From JALZHR01 sp036389695 (lineage in GTDB: Bacteria > Acidobacteriota > Blastocatellia > Pyrinomonadales > Pyrinomonadaceae): a stretch of DNA of 44,887 nt. The first letter of the stretch is position 1. Every line of letters starts with the position of its first letter. A program made the translations under genes and the position numbers. The notes beneath the pieces were generated by a model that worked only from the letters and a program-made list of their open reading frames with translations, was not told the origin of the DNA and ran no database searches. This document shows positions 23,618 to 31,826 of this stretch, in pieces. The stretch covers positions 1 to 44,887 of the forward strand of contig DASVWG010000484.1 of NCBI GenBank assembly GCA_036389695.1, in the 5' to 3' direction.

Positions 23618-24385
23618 ATGAGAATCAAAACCTTAATCGTTGACGACGAACCGCTGGCGCGCGAGCGCGTCAAGCGCCTTTTGCGCGACGAGCCGGACAT
23701 CACGGTTATCGGCGAGTGCAAAAACGGCGCGGAAGCCATCGGCGCGATAAAGCGCGAAAAGCCCGACCTCGTTTTTCTCGATATTCAAATGCCCGAAAAA
23801 AACGGTTTCGAGGTTATCAAATCGCTCGATGCCAAGAGCGTCCCGACCATAATTTTCGTCACCGCTTACGACCAATACGCGCTGCAGGCTTTCGAGGTGC
23901 ACGCGCTCGATTATCTTTTAAAACCTTTCAACCGCGACCGTCTGCACCGCGCTTTAGCCCGCGCCCGCGAGCATATCGAGCATCGCAATTACGGCAATCT
24001 CGACGAGCGTCTGGCGTCGCTCATCGCCGATTTGAAGACGGAAAAAAAATATCTGGAACGCCTGGTCGTCAAATCGGTCGGGCGCGTTTTCTTTCTGAAA
24101 ATCGACGAAATCGACTGGATTGAAGCGGCGGGAAATTATCTGAAGCTGCACGTCGGGCGCGAATCGCATCTGATACGCGAAACGATGAACGGCATCGAAG
24201 CCAAATTAAATCCCGACAAATTTTTGCGCATTCATCGCTCGACCGTCGTCAATATCGACTGCATCAAAGAGCTTCACCCGATGTTTAGCGGCGATTATTC
24301 GGTAATCCTGCGCAACGGCACGGAGCTGACCTTGAGCCGCAACTACCGCGAGCGTTTTCTCGAACTTTTCGAAAACCAAACCTAG
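23618..24385 (+). CDS. LytTR-family response regulator
   Basis: A 255-residue regulator from ATG 23618; the frame upstream is repeat DNA. The receiver (1-125) has acidic VDDEP, phospho-acceptor D55 in FLDIQMPEKNG, the Thr of FVTAYDQYA and the KPF Lys. The LytTR domain (about 150-255) shows VVKSVGRVFFLKIDEIDWIE, GNYLKLHV, FLRIHRSTVVNIDCIKE and a terminal LTLSRNYRERF. LytTR domains bind paired direct repeats in promoters, and two such pairs occur nearby (22357-22386 and 24482-24511). No Shine-Dalgarno precedes the start, so translation probably depends on coupling or on the repeat hairpin. Confidence 0.95.
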   Translation: MRIKTLIVDDEPLARERVKRLLRDEPDITVIGECKNGAEAIGAIKREKPDLVFLDIQMPEKNGFEVIKSLDAKSVPTIIFVTAYDQYALQAFEVHALDYLLKPFNRDRLHRALARAREHIEHRNYGNLDERLASLIADLKTEKKYLERLVVKSVGRVFFLKIDEIDWIEAAGNYLKLHVGRESHLIRETMNGIEAKLNPDKFLRIHRSTVVNIDCIKELHPMFSGDYSVILRNGTELTLSRNYRERFLELFENQT

Positions 24386-24387
24386 AG

Positions 24388-24461
24388 AACTGATAACTGA
24401 TAACTGATAACTGATAGTGAGAGCAAAACAACTATCAGTTATCAGTTATCAGTTATCAGTT
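24388..24461. repeat. Perfect hairpin of AACTGAT heptamers
   Basis: Four AACTGAT units and AGT (24388-24418) face a perfect 31-nt inverted copy (24431-24461) across 12 nt, immediately after the regulator stop. The stem may terminate transcription of the operon. Confidence 0.92.
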
Positions 24462-24481
24462 TCTAATATTAATTTCTAAAC

Positions 24482-24511
24482 CGTTCATCACAGCCCTCTT
24501 TCATTTCGTCA
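24482..24511 (+). promoter_or_regulatory. Candidate LytTR operator upstream of the YncE-like gene
   Basis: GTTCATCA (24483-24490) and TTTCGTCA (24504-24511) are 21 bp apart, the same spacing as in front of the kinase gene. ACCGTTCAT fits the general LytTR half-site completely, and the second half-site differs at the first G only. The site lies 76 bp ahead of the start codon at 24587. Confidence 0.58.
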
Positions 24512-24586
24512 CAAAATTGTTTTCCGCCGTAAATAAAAGGTTAAAATTCCGCCAGCATTTAATTCATTCCAGCAAGCGGAGTCTTT

Positions 24587-25597
24587 ATGTCACGTAAATT
24601 TAAATTTAAAGTTTTGTTTTTATTGATGTTCTCCATCGTCATCGTCTGGCGAAATTACGTTATCGTTATCGGGCAGACGACGAAAACCGTTCTCGTCACG
24701 CTGAACAAAGCCGAAAAGGGCAGTCTGACCATTATCGACCCGAGAGATATGAAGGTCATCGGCTCGGTTCCGGTCGGCGAATATCCGCACGAAGTTGTTT
24801 TATCGGCGGACGGAAAAACGGCATACGTCGCCAACTACGGGCAGCAGACGCCCGGAAGCTCGCTTTCGGTGATTGACCTCGAAGCGAAAAAAGAAATTCG
24901 CCGCGTCGATTTGACGCCGCTGCTGCGCCCGCATGGATTGGTTGAGACCGGTGGAAAAATTTATTTTACCTCCGAAACCAGCCGGACTATCGGGCGTTAC
25001 GACCCAGCAACAAATCGTGTGGACTGGCTGATGGGAACCGGACAAAACGGCTCGCACATGATTGTCGTCACGCCCGACCAAAAAAGAATGTATACGGCAA
25101 ATATCGGCTCGAATTCGGTGACGGCTTTCGAGTTTCAAAACGTGCCGCCGTCAGCGTCGCGCATTACGCACATCGCCGTCGGCGAACAGCCCGAAGCGAT
25201 TGACCTCTCGCCCGACGGCAAAGAAGTCTGGGTCGGTCTGAACAAGGAAGGCGCCATCGACATCGTGGACACGACGACCAATAAATTCAAGGAAAAAATC
25301 AAATTGGGCGAGCGCCCGTATCGCGTGCGCTTTACGCCCGACGGAAAATTCGTTTTAGCCACGATGCCGAACACGAAGGAAATTATCGTGCTCGACGCGG
25401 CGACGCGCAAAGAGACGAAGCGGATGAAGCTGGAAAGCGTCCCGCTCGGCATCGTTTTTTCGAAAGACGCCCGCGTCGCTTTCGTTTCCGCCGTCGAGCA
25501 GGATTACGTTTTAAAAATCGATTTGGAAAAATACGAAGTCACAGGCAAAGCGCCGAGCGGCTTAGCGCCCGACGGCGTCGCGCTCGGCGGAATGTAA
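24587..25597 (+). CDS. YncE-like (YVTN) beta-propeller protein, exported
   Basis: A 336-residue protein with an N-terminal signal/anchor helix (about 8-28) and a seven-blade propeller typical of YncE-type proteins. Repeating blade motifs include GEYPHEVVLSADGKTAYVAN (about 65), GEQPEAIDLSPDGKEVWVGL (about 198) and GERPYRVRFTPDGKFVLATM (about 240), ending ASGLAPDGVALGG-like. These proteins bind DNA or ligands, or serve as periplasmic scaffolds; no catalytic site is evident. The direct-repeat pair upstream makes it a likely target of the preceding LytTR regulator, although the gene is a separate transcription unit behind a perfect hairpin. Confidence 0.9.
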   Translation: MSRKFKFKVLFLLMFSIVIVWRNYVIVIGQTTKTVLVTLNKAEKGSLTIIDPRDMKVIGSVPVGEYPHEVVLSADGKTAYVANYGQQTPGSSLSVIDLEAKKEIRRVDLTPLLRPHGLVETGGKIYFTSETSRTIGRYDPATNRVDWLMGTGQNGSHMIVVTPDQKRMYTANIGSNSVTAFEFQNVPPSASRITHIAVGEQPEAIDLSPDGKEVWVGLNKEGAIDIVDTTTNKFKEKIKLGERPYRVRFTPDGKFVLATMPNTKEIIVLDAATRKETKRMKLESVPLGIVFSKDARVAFVSAVEQDYVLKIDLEKYEVTGKAPSGLAPDGVALGGM

Positions 25598-25630
25598 AAC
25601 ATTTATAACAAGCAATTTAAGTTTTAAAAA

Positions 25631-25749
25631 ATTGCCCGCGAAAGAACACGCGAAATCGACGAAAAACTGTTTATTTTTTACTGATTTATACCAAACTAAT
25701 TTATAAACATTATTCATTCGGCGTCCTTTCAACGGTTTTCGCGGGCAAT
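25631..25749. repeat. Inverted repeat with GCCCGCGAAA arms
   Basis: ATTGCCCGCGAAA (25631-25643) and TTTCGCGGGCAAT (25737-25749) are perfect 13-bp arms around an AT-rich core. The arm shares GCCCGCGAAA with the outer arms at 21792-21990. It ends 30 bp before the M28 start. Confidence 0.8.
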
Positions 25750-25779
25750 CGCTTCAAAAAATATTTAGTGAGGAAAGTA

Positions 25780-27441
25780 ATGAAAAAATTATTGGCATTC
25801 ATTTTAGCTTTATTCGTTTTTGTCGGTGTTCCGCTGCAAGCGTCGGCGCAGACCACCGCCAAAAACAGTAAAAAAATAGGTTCAAACGCGACCGTCACCG
25901 CGCCGCGCTTCGGCAATACGGACGGCATCACGGCGCAGCAGCTCAGAAATTATCTCGAGTTTATCGCCTCTGACGAATTGGAAGGACGCGACACGCCTTC
26001 GCGCGGGCTGGACATCGCGGCGATGTATATCGTCGACCATTTAAAGACGTGGGGCATCAAACCGGCGGGCGATAACGGCACATATTTCCAGAAATTTCCG
26101 CTGCGCCGCGTGAAAATCGACGCGCAAAATACCCGTCTGCAATTAAACAATCAATCTTTCGCTTACGGCGAGGATTTTCTGGCGAATTTTACGGCGGGCA
26201 GCATTCCCGCCAGCGAAATCGTCTACGCCGGTCACGGCTGGGTTCTGAAATCGAAAAACATCAACCCGTATCAGGGCATCGACGTGCGCGACAAAATCGT
26301 CGTCGTCGTCAACAGCTTGCCGAAAGGCGTGACGTTTAACGATTTGCAGGGCAAAGCGGGCGAAGATTGGTTTTCGCCGCCGCTCTACGCGCAGGCAAAC
26401 GGCGCGAAAGCCGTCATCTCTTTTGCCAGCTTCGGCAATCTTTCGAACTGGAAGGGAAACATCTGGACGCAGACCGAGAAAGGCGGCGTCGAGTTCGGAA
26501 AGCAGCAGGCGCAGATTACGATTCCGACCATCACCGCCGGTCCGCGTCTTATCGCGGCGTTGTTTCAGGGCGAAAAATCAACCGGCGGAAATATTTTCAC
26601 GAAAGCGATTATGCAGGATTTCGTCGAGCCTTTCGCTCTGAATTCGAACAAGAAAATCAATCTGAACGTCGCCGTCAAAACCGAAAATATCCATTCGCAA
26701 AACGTCGTCGGAATTTTGGAAGGCTCCGACCCCGTTCTGAAAAACGAATACGTCGCCATCGGCGCGCATTACGACCACGTCGGGATGAATCCGAACGCGC
26801 CGGGCGAAGATAAAATCTGGAACGGCGCGGACGACGACGGCTCGGGCACGGTCGCCGTTTTGTCGATGGCGGAAGCTTTTTCCAAAGGCGCTCAGCGTCC
26901 GAAACGCTCGATTCTTTTCATCTGGCACGCGGGCGAAGAAAAAGGCTTGTGGGGCAGCGAATACTTTTCCGAAAATCCGACCGTGCCGATTGGCTCAATC
27001 ATCACGCAGCTAAATATCGATATGATTGGACGCGCGCAGAAATTGAATGAACCTGTGAAACCGCGCAACCAGGAATTGACGAAACAGGGCGAAGTTTACT
27101 TAATCGGCTCGAAAATGATGAGCACCGAACTGGGCGAGCTGAGCGAGGCGACGAATAACGCGTTTTTAAAAATGAATTTTAATTATCGTTATGACGACCC
27201 GAAAGACCCGCAGCAGTTTTTCTATCGTTCCGACCATTACAATTACGCGAAAAAAGGCATTCCAATCATTTTCTATATGGACGGCGACCACGAAGATTAT
27301 CACCAGCCGTCGGATTCGGTCGAGAAAATCGATTTCGAGCAGATGGAAAAAATCGCGCGCACGATTTTCGCCACCGGCTGGGAGCTGGCAAATCGCCCGA
27401 CGCGCCCGAAAGTCGATAAACCGCTGCCGCAGGGAAATTAA
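25780..27441 (+). CDS. M28 family zinc aminopeptidase with PA domain, exported
   Basis: A 553-residue protein from ATG 25780, preceded by GAGGAAAG; an in-frame GTG at 25768 overlaps that site. A Sec signal ends at QASAQ. A PA-type insert (about 120-270) precedes the M28 catalytic core. Zinc ligands and catalytic residues stand in order: H330 (GAHYDH), D351 (GADDDGSG), E386-E387 (HAGEEKG), D414 (NIDMIGR) and H508 (DYHQPSD). This is the complete co-catalytic di-zinc site of secreted aminopeptidases, which free N-terminal residues from peptides. It opens a long plus-strand block of exported hydrolases. Confidence 0.95.
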   Translation: MKKLLAFILALFVFVGVPLQASAQTTAKNSKKIGSNATVTAPRFGNTDGITAQQLRNYLEFIASDELEGRDTPSRGLDIAAMYIVDHLKTWGIKPAGDNGTYFQKFPLRRVKIDAQNTRLQLNNQSFAYGEDFLANFTAGSIPASEIVYAGHGWVLKSKNINPYQGIDVRDKIVVVVNSLPKGVTFNDLQGKAGEDWFSPPLYAQANGAKAVISFASFGNLSNWKGNIWTQTEKGGVEFGKQQAQITIPTITAGPRLIAALFQGEKSTGGNIFTKAIMQDFVEPFALNSNKKINLNVAVKTENIHSQNVVGILEGSDPVLKNEYVAIGAHYDHVGMNPNAPGEDKIWNGADDDGSGTVAVLSMAEAFSKGAQRPKRSILFIWHAGEEKGLWGSEYFSENPTVPIGSIITQLNIDMIGRAQKLNEPVKPRNQELTKQGEVYLIGSKMMSTELGELSEATNNAFLKMNFNYRYDDPKDPQQFFYRSDHYNYAKKGIPIIFYMDGDHEDYHQPSDSVEKIDFEQMEKIARTIFATGWELANRPTRPKVDKPLPQGN

Positions 27442-27460
27442 AAGCCGCGCGATTGACAAG

Positions 27461-27491
27461 GCAGAAGCCCGCGCGTCCGGCTTGGGCGGAA
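27461..27491 (+). repeat. Solitary arm of the second palindrome family
   Basis: GCAGAAGCCCGCGCGT followed by CCGGCTTGGGCGGAA matches one arm of the element at 9127-9273 with a few changes. No complementary arm is found nearby. With the two palindromes below it accounts for most of the 320-bp gap after the M28 gene. Confidence 0.7.
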
Positions 27492-27545
27492 ACTGTTGAC
27501 AATAAAAAGGTTTTAAGCAGATGGAACGCTGATTTTTGAAATAAA

Positions 27546-27638
27546 GGCAGAAACGCTGGCTGTGAACGAGCGTGTCAAAGTTTAGCGATTCGACAAGCTA
27601 AACTTAAAACACGCTCCATCACTACCAGCGTTTCTGCC
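27546..27638. repeat. Long palindromic element, copy B
   Basis: Arms 27546-27575 and 27609-27638 match at 26 of 30 positions; the right arm read on the other strand ends ATGGAGCGTGT. The core contains its own perfect inner stem, AAGTTTAGC/GCTAAACTT. The right arm is identical, in inverted form, to the left arm of copy C. Confidence 0.88.
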
Positions 27639-27670
27639 TTGCCTGAAAATCAGCTTCCCGATGCTTAAAA

Positions 27671-27748
27671 GTGAAGCCGCGAATTTATACAAATAAATAC
27701 AGATAATTCGCTCCTATCTGCAATAATAAATATTATCCGCGGCTTCAC
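27671..27748. repeat. Short-armed inverted repeat before the NTF2-like gene
   Basis: GTGAAGCCGCG (27671-27681) and CGCGGCTTCAC (27738-27748) are perfect 11-bp arms around an AT-rich core with a small CAGATA/TATCTG hairpin. Confidence 0.78.
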
Positions 27749-27761
27749 AATTCTTTCAAAT

Positions 27762-28322
27762 ATGAAAAATTTAAACAGATTTTTTCTGATTACCGTTGTT
27801 GTTTTCCTGCTTGGCGCAGCTTCCGCGTTCGCGCAAAACGCGCCGCCGAAAAAAGCGATTGAAATTCCCGTCATCGAACCGCGCGCCGAAGACGTCGGCT
27901 CGATTGACGGCATCGTCAAAGCGTTTTACGAAGTGATTTCCGGCGGCGTCGGCGTGCCGCGCCAGTGGTCGCGCGATAAAACGCTTTATATCGCGGACGT
28001 GCGTTTTATCGCGATGAGCGAGCGCAAAGGCAAAATCGTCGCCGACGTCGGCAGTCACCAGGAATACGTCAACGGCGCAAACGATTTTTTCGTCAGCGAA
28101 GGTTTTGCCGAAAAGGAACTCAAGCGCGTCGTGCGCAGATTCGGCAATATCGCGCACGTTTTCAGCACCTACGAATATTCGACTTCCGGCAAAAAGAAAA
28201 TGAGCGGGCGCGGAATAAACAGCATCGAGATGTTTTTCGACGGCAAACGCTGGTGGATTTCGGCAGTCACGTGGGAAGAAGAACGCCCGAACAATCCGCT
28301 TCCGAAAGAGTTTTTACCTTAA
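27762..28322 (+). CDS. Exported NTF2-like (SnoaL/DUF4440-type) protein
   Basis: A 186-residue protein with a Sec signal (MKNLNRFFLITVVVFLLGAA, cleavage near AFAQ). The mature part has the cone-shaped NTF2-like pattern: an initial helix GSIDGIVKAFYEVISGG, then strands including KRVVRRFGNIAHVFSTYEYS and MFFDGKRWWISAVTWEEE at the end. Such proteins bind small ligands or serve as subunits; no catalytic residues can be assigned. It precedes a second NTF2-like gene from which it differs widely. No strong Shine-Dalgarno precedes the ATG; the upstream 320 bp hold palindromic repeats only. Confidence 0.82.
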   Translation: MKNLNRFFLITVVVFLLGAASAFAQNAPPKKAIEIPVIEPRAEDVGSIDGIVKAFYEVISGGVGVPRQWSRDKTLYIADVRFIAMSERKGKIVADVGSHQEYVNGANDFFVSEGFAEKELKRVVRRFGNIAHVFSTYEYSTSGKKKMSGRGINSIEMFFDGKRWWISAVTWEEERPNNPLPKEFLP

Positions 28323-28339
28323 AAGAAACCGAAAAAAAA

Positions 28340-28374
28340 TTACAAAGGACAAATTACAAAGGACAAATTACAAA
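28340..28374 (+). repeat. 35-bp heptamer array abutting a start codon
   Basis: Five heptamers alternate TTACAAA and GGACAAA and end directly at ATG 28375. The AAAGGA within the array (28358-28363) lies 11 bases before the ATG and is the only possible Shine-Dalgarno. Confidence 0.92.
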
Positions 28375-28857
28375 ATGAAAAAACTAGCACTTATCTTTTC
28401 GATTATCGCCATTTTCTCAGTCGCGGCGCTGGCGCAGAAAGCCGACGATTCGAAAGACGCGCTCGGCGTCGTCAACAAAATGTTTGCCGAAATGGCGGCG
28501 CATAATCCGGCGGGAATTCTCGCCGTTTACACGGCGGAAGCGCAGCTGGCGGCGGCTATCAAGACCAAAGAAGGAAAATCCGTTATCAGAACTTTCGCCG
28601 TCGAAGCGTTTTCCAAAAACTTCGCGGAAAAGAAAAACGAGCTGAAGGAAGATATGTATGCGCCGGAGGTAAAAGTTTTCGGCGATTTGGCGCTCGTCTG
28701 GGGCAGATACGTTTTCTTCGTGGACGGCAAAATCTCGCATTGCGGCGTCAACGCGTTTCATCTGGTTCGCACCGACGCGGGCTGGAAAGTCGCCAACGCT
28801 TCGACGACGATTGAGCCGCAAGGCTGCACCGAACAGGAAAAAGCGAGAAAGCCGTAA
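28375..28857 (+). CDS. Exported NTF2-like (DUF4440-type) protein
   Basis: A 160-residue protein with a Sec signal ending VAALAQ (residue 21). The NTF2-like domain begins DALGVVNKMFAEMAAHNPAG and ends with the strands DLALVWGRYVFFVDGKISHC and HLVRTDAGWKVANAST. This C-terminal part closely parallels the protein coded at 35002-35415 (GRYTFHVGEKFSHC, HLVKTESGWRIANAAST), so the two are paralogues. Function is unknown, probably ligand binding in the periplasm. Its ribosome site is provided by a heptamer repeat array, which is unusual. The cytochrome gene follows after 59 bp. Confidence 0.85.
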   Translation: MKKLALIFSIIAIFSVAALAQKADDSKDALGVVNKMFAEMAAHNPAGILAVYTAEAQLAAAIKTKEGKSVIRTFAVEAFSKNFAEKKNELKEDMYAPEVKVFGDLALVWGRYVFFVDGKISHCGVNAFHLVRTDAGWKVANASTTIEPQGCTEQEKARKP

Positions 28858-28916
28858 CGCGGCTGGCAGACAGCAATCGATTTCAAACGAGCGCGGGCGG
28901 TTCGTCAGGAGAGAAT

Positions 28917-29450
28917 ATGAAAAAGAAAAATCAAAGAAAAATCGCCCTTGTTTTGCTGGCGGCGACATTCGCTTTTTACGGCATTTTTAAATTTGCCAAT
29001 CCGAAAGCGAATGTCGCCGCGCAGACGAGCGTCGTTTCTCCGACACCTGTGCCCGCGCCGACCGCTGCCGAATTTAATCAGGCGGAAGCGCTTGCCAAGC
29101 TCCGCGAGCAAATCAAAGGCAGGGAAAACGAGCCAGCCGAAAAGGTTTTTAAAAACCTTCAATTAAAAGGCTGGACTTCGGCAAAACACGTCGTCGGCGC
29201 GATGGAAGTCGGCTACGCGCGCTCGCTCGGCGTCAACTGCACGCATTGTCACGCGCCGGAAAAATGGGAGTCCGACGAAAAACCGACCAAGCAAATCGCG
29301 CGCGAAATGGTGGCGATGCAGAAGCGCATCAACAGCGAGCTTTTGAAAAACATCAAAAATCTGAAAAGCGAAAATCCGATTATCAACTGCACGACCTGTC
29401 ATCGCGGGCAGATTAAACCGGCGCTGAATATGCCGATGCCGAAAAGTTAA
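28917..29450 (+). CDS. Diheme c-type cytochrome (reaction-centre cytochrome c subunit type)
   Basis: A 177-residue exported protein with an N-terminal signal anchor (about 8-28) after AGGAGAG. Two heme-binding CxxCH motifs are present: CTHCH (about 103-107) and CTTCH (about 161-165). The segments KVFKNLQLKGW, AMEVGYARSLGVNCTHCH and TKQIAREMVAMQKRINSELL match the small proteins with half of the photosynthetic reaction-centre cytochrome fold that are common in Acidobacteriota. A role in periplasmic electron transfer is likely. The presence of this fold does not imply phototrophy. No partner oxidoreductase is adjacent. Confidence 0.9.
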   Translation: MKKKNQRKIALVLLAATFAFYGIFKFANPKANVAAQTSVVSPTPVPAPTAAEFNQAEALAKLREQIKGRENEPAEKVFKNLQLKGWTSAKHVVGAMEVGYARSLGVNCTHCHAPEKWESDEKPTKQIAREMVAMQKRINSELLKNIKNLKSENPIINCTTCHRGQIKPALNMPMPKS

Positions 29451-29572
29451 AGATTTATGAAACCCGTCCGTCAAAAATTTTCTCCGGCGCCGCCAGCTTA
29501 TTTTGTTTTATTGCCCGGCGCTTTTTCGACGGCGGACGCGAGCGTCTGTTTTGGAAAGCGATATTTCGCGAA

Positions 29573-29602
29573 ATGTCACAAAGGCGCTCCAGCCGGTGTT
29601 TT
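29573..29602 (+). promoter_or_regulatory. Candidate ECF-sigma-type promoter
   Basis: The block AAATGTCAC (from 29571), 15 bases, then GGTGTTTT (29595-29602) recurs with the same spacing at 38277-38308, upstream of another TPR-tailed hydrolase. TGTCAC resembles -35 elements of some ECF sigma factors (for instance the ECF41 group). The start codon is at 29633. Confidence 0.4.
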
Positions 29603-29632
29603 CTATATGAAGATAAAAATTTGGAGATTGTT

Positions 29633-31126
29633 ATGAATTATAAAAAACACGGACTATGGCTGCTCGCGTCAATTTTGGTTTTCCCGTTTTCGCTTCACGC
29701 GCAGACGAATCAATTTGCGCCGGTAAACAGTATTAAAAAAGAAGCTGCGATTGAGCGGCTGAAACAGAATGTTCCGGCGCTGATGAATCAGGCGAAGATT
29801 CCCGGACTTTCGCTGGCGCTGATTCGGGACGGAAAAGTTGTTTTTACGCAGGGCTTCGGCGTCAAAAATTCGCAGACGAAAGAGCCGGTCGACGGCGACA
29901 CGATTTTTGAAGCCGCGTCTTTGTCGAAACCCGTCGTCGCTTACGCCGTTTTGAAATTGGTCGACGCGGGCAAAATGGATTTGGACGCGCCGCTGAATAA
30001 ATATCTGCCGGGCAATTACGACGCGGGCGACGACGCGCGGATTAATCAGATTACCGCGCGCCGCGTTTTGAGCCACACGAGCGGATTTCCGAACTGGCGA
30101 CAGCCGCGCGGGGCGAAAACGCTGCCGATTTTTTTCACGCCCGGCGAGCGTTTCAGCTATTCGGGCGAAGGCTTCGTTTATCTTGCCAAAGTCGTCGAGC
30201 ATCTGACGAAAACGAAGCTCGAAGATTACCTTCGCCAGACGGTTTTCGAGCCGCTCGGAATGACCGCCAGCAGTTTTGTTTGGCAGGAAAGATATAAAAA
30301 TCTCAAAGGCTTTAATCACGACGTGACGGGCGCGCCGAGCGGACGAAATGAACCCAAAGAAGCCAACGCCGCCGCCAGCCTGCATACGACCGCCGCCGAC
30401 TACGCGCGGTTTGTGATTGCCGTTTTAAAAGGCGTCGGGTTGAAAAAACGGACGCGCGAAATGATGCTCTCGCCGCAAATCCGCGTCGATAAAAATTGCC
30501 GCAACTGCACGAATCGCCCGAACATATCGGAAATTTCGACCGAAATCGGCTGGGGCTTGGGCTGGGGTTTACAGACGACCGACGAAGGCACGTCGTTCTG
30601 GCATTGGGGCGACAACGGCAACAACAAATCTTTTATCGTCGCTTTCGATAAACAGCAAAGCGGCGCGGTCGTTTTGACCAACAGCGCCAACGGGCTTTCG
30701 ATTATCCGTGAAATTCTGGCGGACGCGGTCGGCGGAAAATATCCGGCTTTGTCGTGGATCGGTTATGACAGCTACAAATCGCCCGCCAAAGTTTTGCTGA
30801 AATCGATTCTCGACGACGGCGCGGAAAAAGCTTTGCAAAACTATCGCGAGCAGCGCGAAAAAAACGCCGAAATTCGCCTGAACGAAAGTCAGATGAATAG
30901 TCTCGGCTACGATTTGCTGCAATCGCAAAAAATGGACGCGGCAATCGCCGTTTTTCGCCTCAACACGGAAGATTTTCCGCAATCTTCGAACGTCTGGGAC
31001 AGTCTGGGCGAAGCTTATATGGTCAAAGGCGACAAGCCGAAATCAATCGAAAATTACAAAAAAGCGCTCGAACTGAATCCGGGCAATAAAAATTTGATAG
31101 AGCGCATAAAACAGTTGGAGCAGTAA
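29633..31126 (+). CDS. Exported serine hydrolase (beta-lactamase/PBP4 fold) with C-terminal TPR
   Basis: A 497-residue protein from ATG 29633 with a Sec signal ending SLHAQ (residue 23). The beta-lactamase-related fold has SLSK with nucleophile S96 and K99, a YSG motif (Y176) as second catalytic element, and HWGDNGN as the third-box equivalent near residue 325. Such enzymes are esterases, D-aminopeptidases or amidases; true beta-lactamase activity is not implied. Residues about 420-495 form two TPRs (DSLGEAYMVKGDKPKSIENY). A closely related TPR tail ends the S41-like protein at 38513. It could bind partner proteins or the substrate peptide. Confidence 0.92.
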   Translation: MNYKKHGLWLLASILVFPFSLHAQTNQFAPVNSIKKEAAIERLKQNVPALMNQAKIPGLSLALIRDGKVVFTQGFGVKNSQTKEPVDGDTIFEAASLSKPVVAYAVLKLVDAGKMDLDAPLNKYLPGNYDAGDDARINQITARRVLSHTSGFPNWRQPRGAKTLPIFFTPGERFSYSGEGFVYLAKVVEHLTKTKLEDYLRQTVFEPLGMTASSFVWQERYKNLKGFNHDVTGAPSGRNEPKEANAAASLHTTAADYARFVIAVLKGVGLKKRTREMMLSPQIRVDKNCRNCTNRPNISEISTEIGWGLGWGLQTTDEGTSFWHWGDNGNNKSFIVAFDKQQSGAVVLTNSANGLSIIREILADAVGGKYPALSWIGYDSYKSPAKVLLKSILDDGAEKALQNYREQREKNAEIRLNESQMNSLGYDLLQSQKMDAAIAVFRLNTEDFPQSSNVWDSLGEAYMVKGDKPKSIENYKKALELNPGNKNLIERIKQLEQ

Positions 31127-31128
31127 AT

Positions 31129-31815
31129 TTGTCAGAAATAAAAACGATGCGAAACCGCAAAAAACGATGGATTCAAAAATGCGACGTCGACGATAAAAAT
31201 CCGCCGATTCCGGCGCAGATTGTTTCGAACGAGGAATTTACGCCGCCCGCGCAAACCTTCGAGCAGAAACAGGTCGAGCAGCGCCTTCTGGAAATCGCGT
31301 CTGACGCTTCAAAGCGTCCCGGCATCAGCCGCCGCCAATTTCTCGACGCGTCGGGCGGAATGGCGGCGGCTTTTCCGGCGATGAACGCGGTGTTCGGACG
31401 GTTTTTCGACGTCGACGAAAGCGAGCTTTTCGAGCCGCAGGCGACGGACGGGAAATTACCGAAAAATCAATTTATTTTCGACATCCGCACGCATCACGTC
31501 GCGGCGAAAAAGATTATTCAAAATCCGCCGCTGCGGCGTTATCGCGAAGCGGGCGCGGCTTGGGACAATAAAGATTTACAGAATAAGGAGCACAAATGGG
31601 AGGACCTATACTTAGCGAATTATATTAAGGAAATGTTTCTCGACAGCGACACCGTGACGGCGGTCATTACCGGACTGCCGGCAAAATCGGACGCCGAAAA
31701 CGTTCTGCCGCCCGCCGAGATAATCGAGACGCGCGCCGAGATAAACGGCTTGGCGAAATCGCGCCGCATCATCGCGCACGGGCTTTTTTCGCCCGATTCG
31801 GGCAGGTTCGGATAA
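31129..31815 (+). pseudogene. N-terminal fragment of a Tat-exported amidohydrolase-type metal-dependent hydrolase
   Basis: The ORF codes 228 residues. An unusual long N-terminal extension leads to a twin-arginine signal (SRRQFLDASGGMAAAFPAMN, about 63-82). Then the first part of a TIM-barrel hydrolase appears, with FDIRTHHV in place of the first metal-binding loop, and later RRIIAHGLFSP. Reading stops within what should be an early strand of the barrel, so roughly half of the expected domain, including the remaining metal ligands, is missing. The next gene begins 11 bp later, so a deletion has joined them. The TTG start is nine bases after GGAG. It is probably non-functional, but it could be a precursor of a small new protein. 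Confidence 0.65.
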
Positions 31816-31826
31816 AAAAAACCAGA

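Noticed and set aside
28917..29450. Evidence of phototrophy from the reaction-centre-type cytochrome
   Set aside because: Small proteins with this fold are common in non-phototrophic Acidobacteriota; no reaction-centre or pigment genes are present.
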